A stretch of 64,000 nucleotides of DNA, taken from positions 12,830,001 through 12,894,000 of the forward strand of contig NW_025062478.1 of NCBI RefSeq assembly GCF_000002995.4, in the 5' to 3' direction. The translations under genes and the position numbers were made by a program. This document shows, piece by piece, positions 63,101 through 64,000 of this stretch; position 1 is the stretch's first letter; every line of letters starts with the position of its first letter. This DNA comes from Brugia malayi. Taxonomy: Eukaryota; Nematoda; Chromadorea; Rhabditida; Onchocercidae. Below the pieces are notes generated by a model. It searched no databases, was not told the DNA's origin, and worked only from the letters and a program-made list of their open reading frames with translations.

Positions 63101-63759
63101 AAAATTTAACAAGTGAATGTTTTTTAATAGTTTTGATTTTAATTGATAAATGCTAGAAATAATGTTTCATTTTTGTTTTATAAAATCAACAAACAAACAA
63201 ACAATCAAAAATCCAAAAAGAAAAAGAATAGATAAATGAATCAAATTTAATTTCAAAAAAAAAAAAAAAAACAATGAAAATTTAATTTCTTTCTGTTTAA
63301 TTTCGAAAAAAGGTTAAAAAAAGAGGCTAGTTGAAATTTGGAATGTTTTAAAATGAATTTCAATCATTTGTAAATATAAATGTAAGTGCAAAATTTAATA
63401 TATTACTGAAATTAGGACAATCTATTGCATAAAAATTTTATTAAAATATTTTTCAACAGGTGCATCAGCAGCTTATGGTCCAGTGCTTACAAAACTTAGC
63501 CGTTGCGGTTGGCATATTCAATTATTTCATCCCGAGAATACATCTCGAGAATATGCACATTATGGTGATCGCAACTGGTCAATTGAGCGATTACTTGATG
63601 GCGAAATTGAAAATATTAATGTTTGTTTTTATAATTTTCAGTTTTTTAAAACAATTTAATCATTTTGGTAATTTTTTTTTTGTTTTGTTGCTTTTAAGTT
63701 TAAACTTTAATTTTTTTAACTTATTTCATTTATTATCATAACAGTTAAAATATAAATAA
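60146..63759 (+). CDS. MARF1/limkain-like NYN domain protein with degenerate active site, about 180 aa or 3'-incomplete
   Basis: Exons 60146-60166, 60473-60589, 61582-61701, 62753-62861 and 63460-63620 join in one frame of 176 codons. A weak last exon at 63745-63759 adds LKYK and a stop, but the gene may run past the window. Order and spacing follow the NYN (LabA-like, PIN-fold) domain of MARF1/limkain: first strand IAVIWDW with V35-P36 (WDxxxxxVP), then AFVVYCDARF and VITRELAKS. KKLHRF, ALISGAS, LTKLSRCGWHIQLFHPENTS and SIERLLDG follow, the last matching the region after the final strand. NYN domains are metal-dependent ribonucleases, and MARF1 acts on RNA in oocytes. D29 is kept, but the Glu-Asn after it, the Asp pair before the K-L helix (S98-S99-W100 here) and the Asp after LIS (A124) are lost, so catalysis is unlikely. 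The start is the last ATG; an upstream in-frame ATG exists at 60005. Confidence 0.65.
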
Positions 63760-64000
63760 CAAGATTATTTATTAAAATAGTTAAAAAAATTTTCATATGT
63801 TTAATATTTTTTAAATGTAAAATATTAAAATGCTGGCTTTTTATCAAATCATTTTTTTTTTTTTCGCTTAAAAAACTTAATCATATTTTTAATAATTTCC
63901 ACTTTTTTCTTGTATTTATGTTTTGTTTTGTTTGAGAAACAACAATGGCATTATTTTTTAATGAAATAATTTTAACTATCTAAGCTAATAAATAGCTCAT
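63760..64000. other. AT-rich tail of the window
   Basis: No exon is seen. It may be intron or 3' flank of the NYN gene. Confidence 0.4.

Overview
This is nuclear DNA of a nematode. Three things point there. The TOM20 homologue reads like the nematode version. Several start codons sit just behind T-rich TTTCAG-type acceptors with no upstream coding exon, as expected for spliced-leader trans-splicing. Introns are small, numerous and very AT-rich. The extreme AT content and the many microsatellites suggest a spirurid (filarial-type) worm, but that level is inference. All gene models were built by hand from splice sites and reading-frame continuity. No transcript or database comparison was possible.

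Layout. 525-6000 (minus): a 19-exon gene for a 753-residue coiled-coil protein with a basic, AT-hook-like tail. 6.0-26.9 kb: a gene-poor stretch of AT-rich DNA holding (ATT)n tracts, an old inverted duplication (about 9.35-11.78 kb), a 37-bp dimeric minisatellite (12.24-12.67 kb), a G-rich tract between diverged direct repeats (14.7-15.24 kb), a nearly perfect inverted repeat (21.39-23.62 kb) and a 24-bp satellite with 240-bp higher-order repeats (24.12-25.40 kb). 26929-30357 (plus): a TMEM55-like zinc-ribbon membrane protein. 35712-37575 (plus): TOM20. 43025-51877 (plus): a 12-exon, 803-residue zinc-finger protein with Ser, Gln and Asn tracts. 55207-55921, 56846-59105 and 60146-63759 (all plus): a 78-residue F-box protein, a small RAI1/TCF20-like extended-PHD protein, and a MARF1-like NYN-domain protein whose active site looks degenerate.

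Functional reading. TOM20 is mitochondrial housekeeping. The TMEM55-like protein probably sits in late endosomal or lysosomal membrane. The zinc-finger and ePHD proteins are nuclear candidates. The last three genes share a strand, are about 0.9-1.1 kb apart, and two have an acceptor directly abutting the ATG. They could form a loose trans-spliced operon, but this is unproven. The most unusual items are the ePHD protein lacking zinc ligands, the NYN protein lacking acidic residues, the paired zinc fingers cut by an intron at the same place, and the young inverted repeat.
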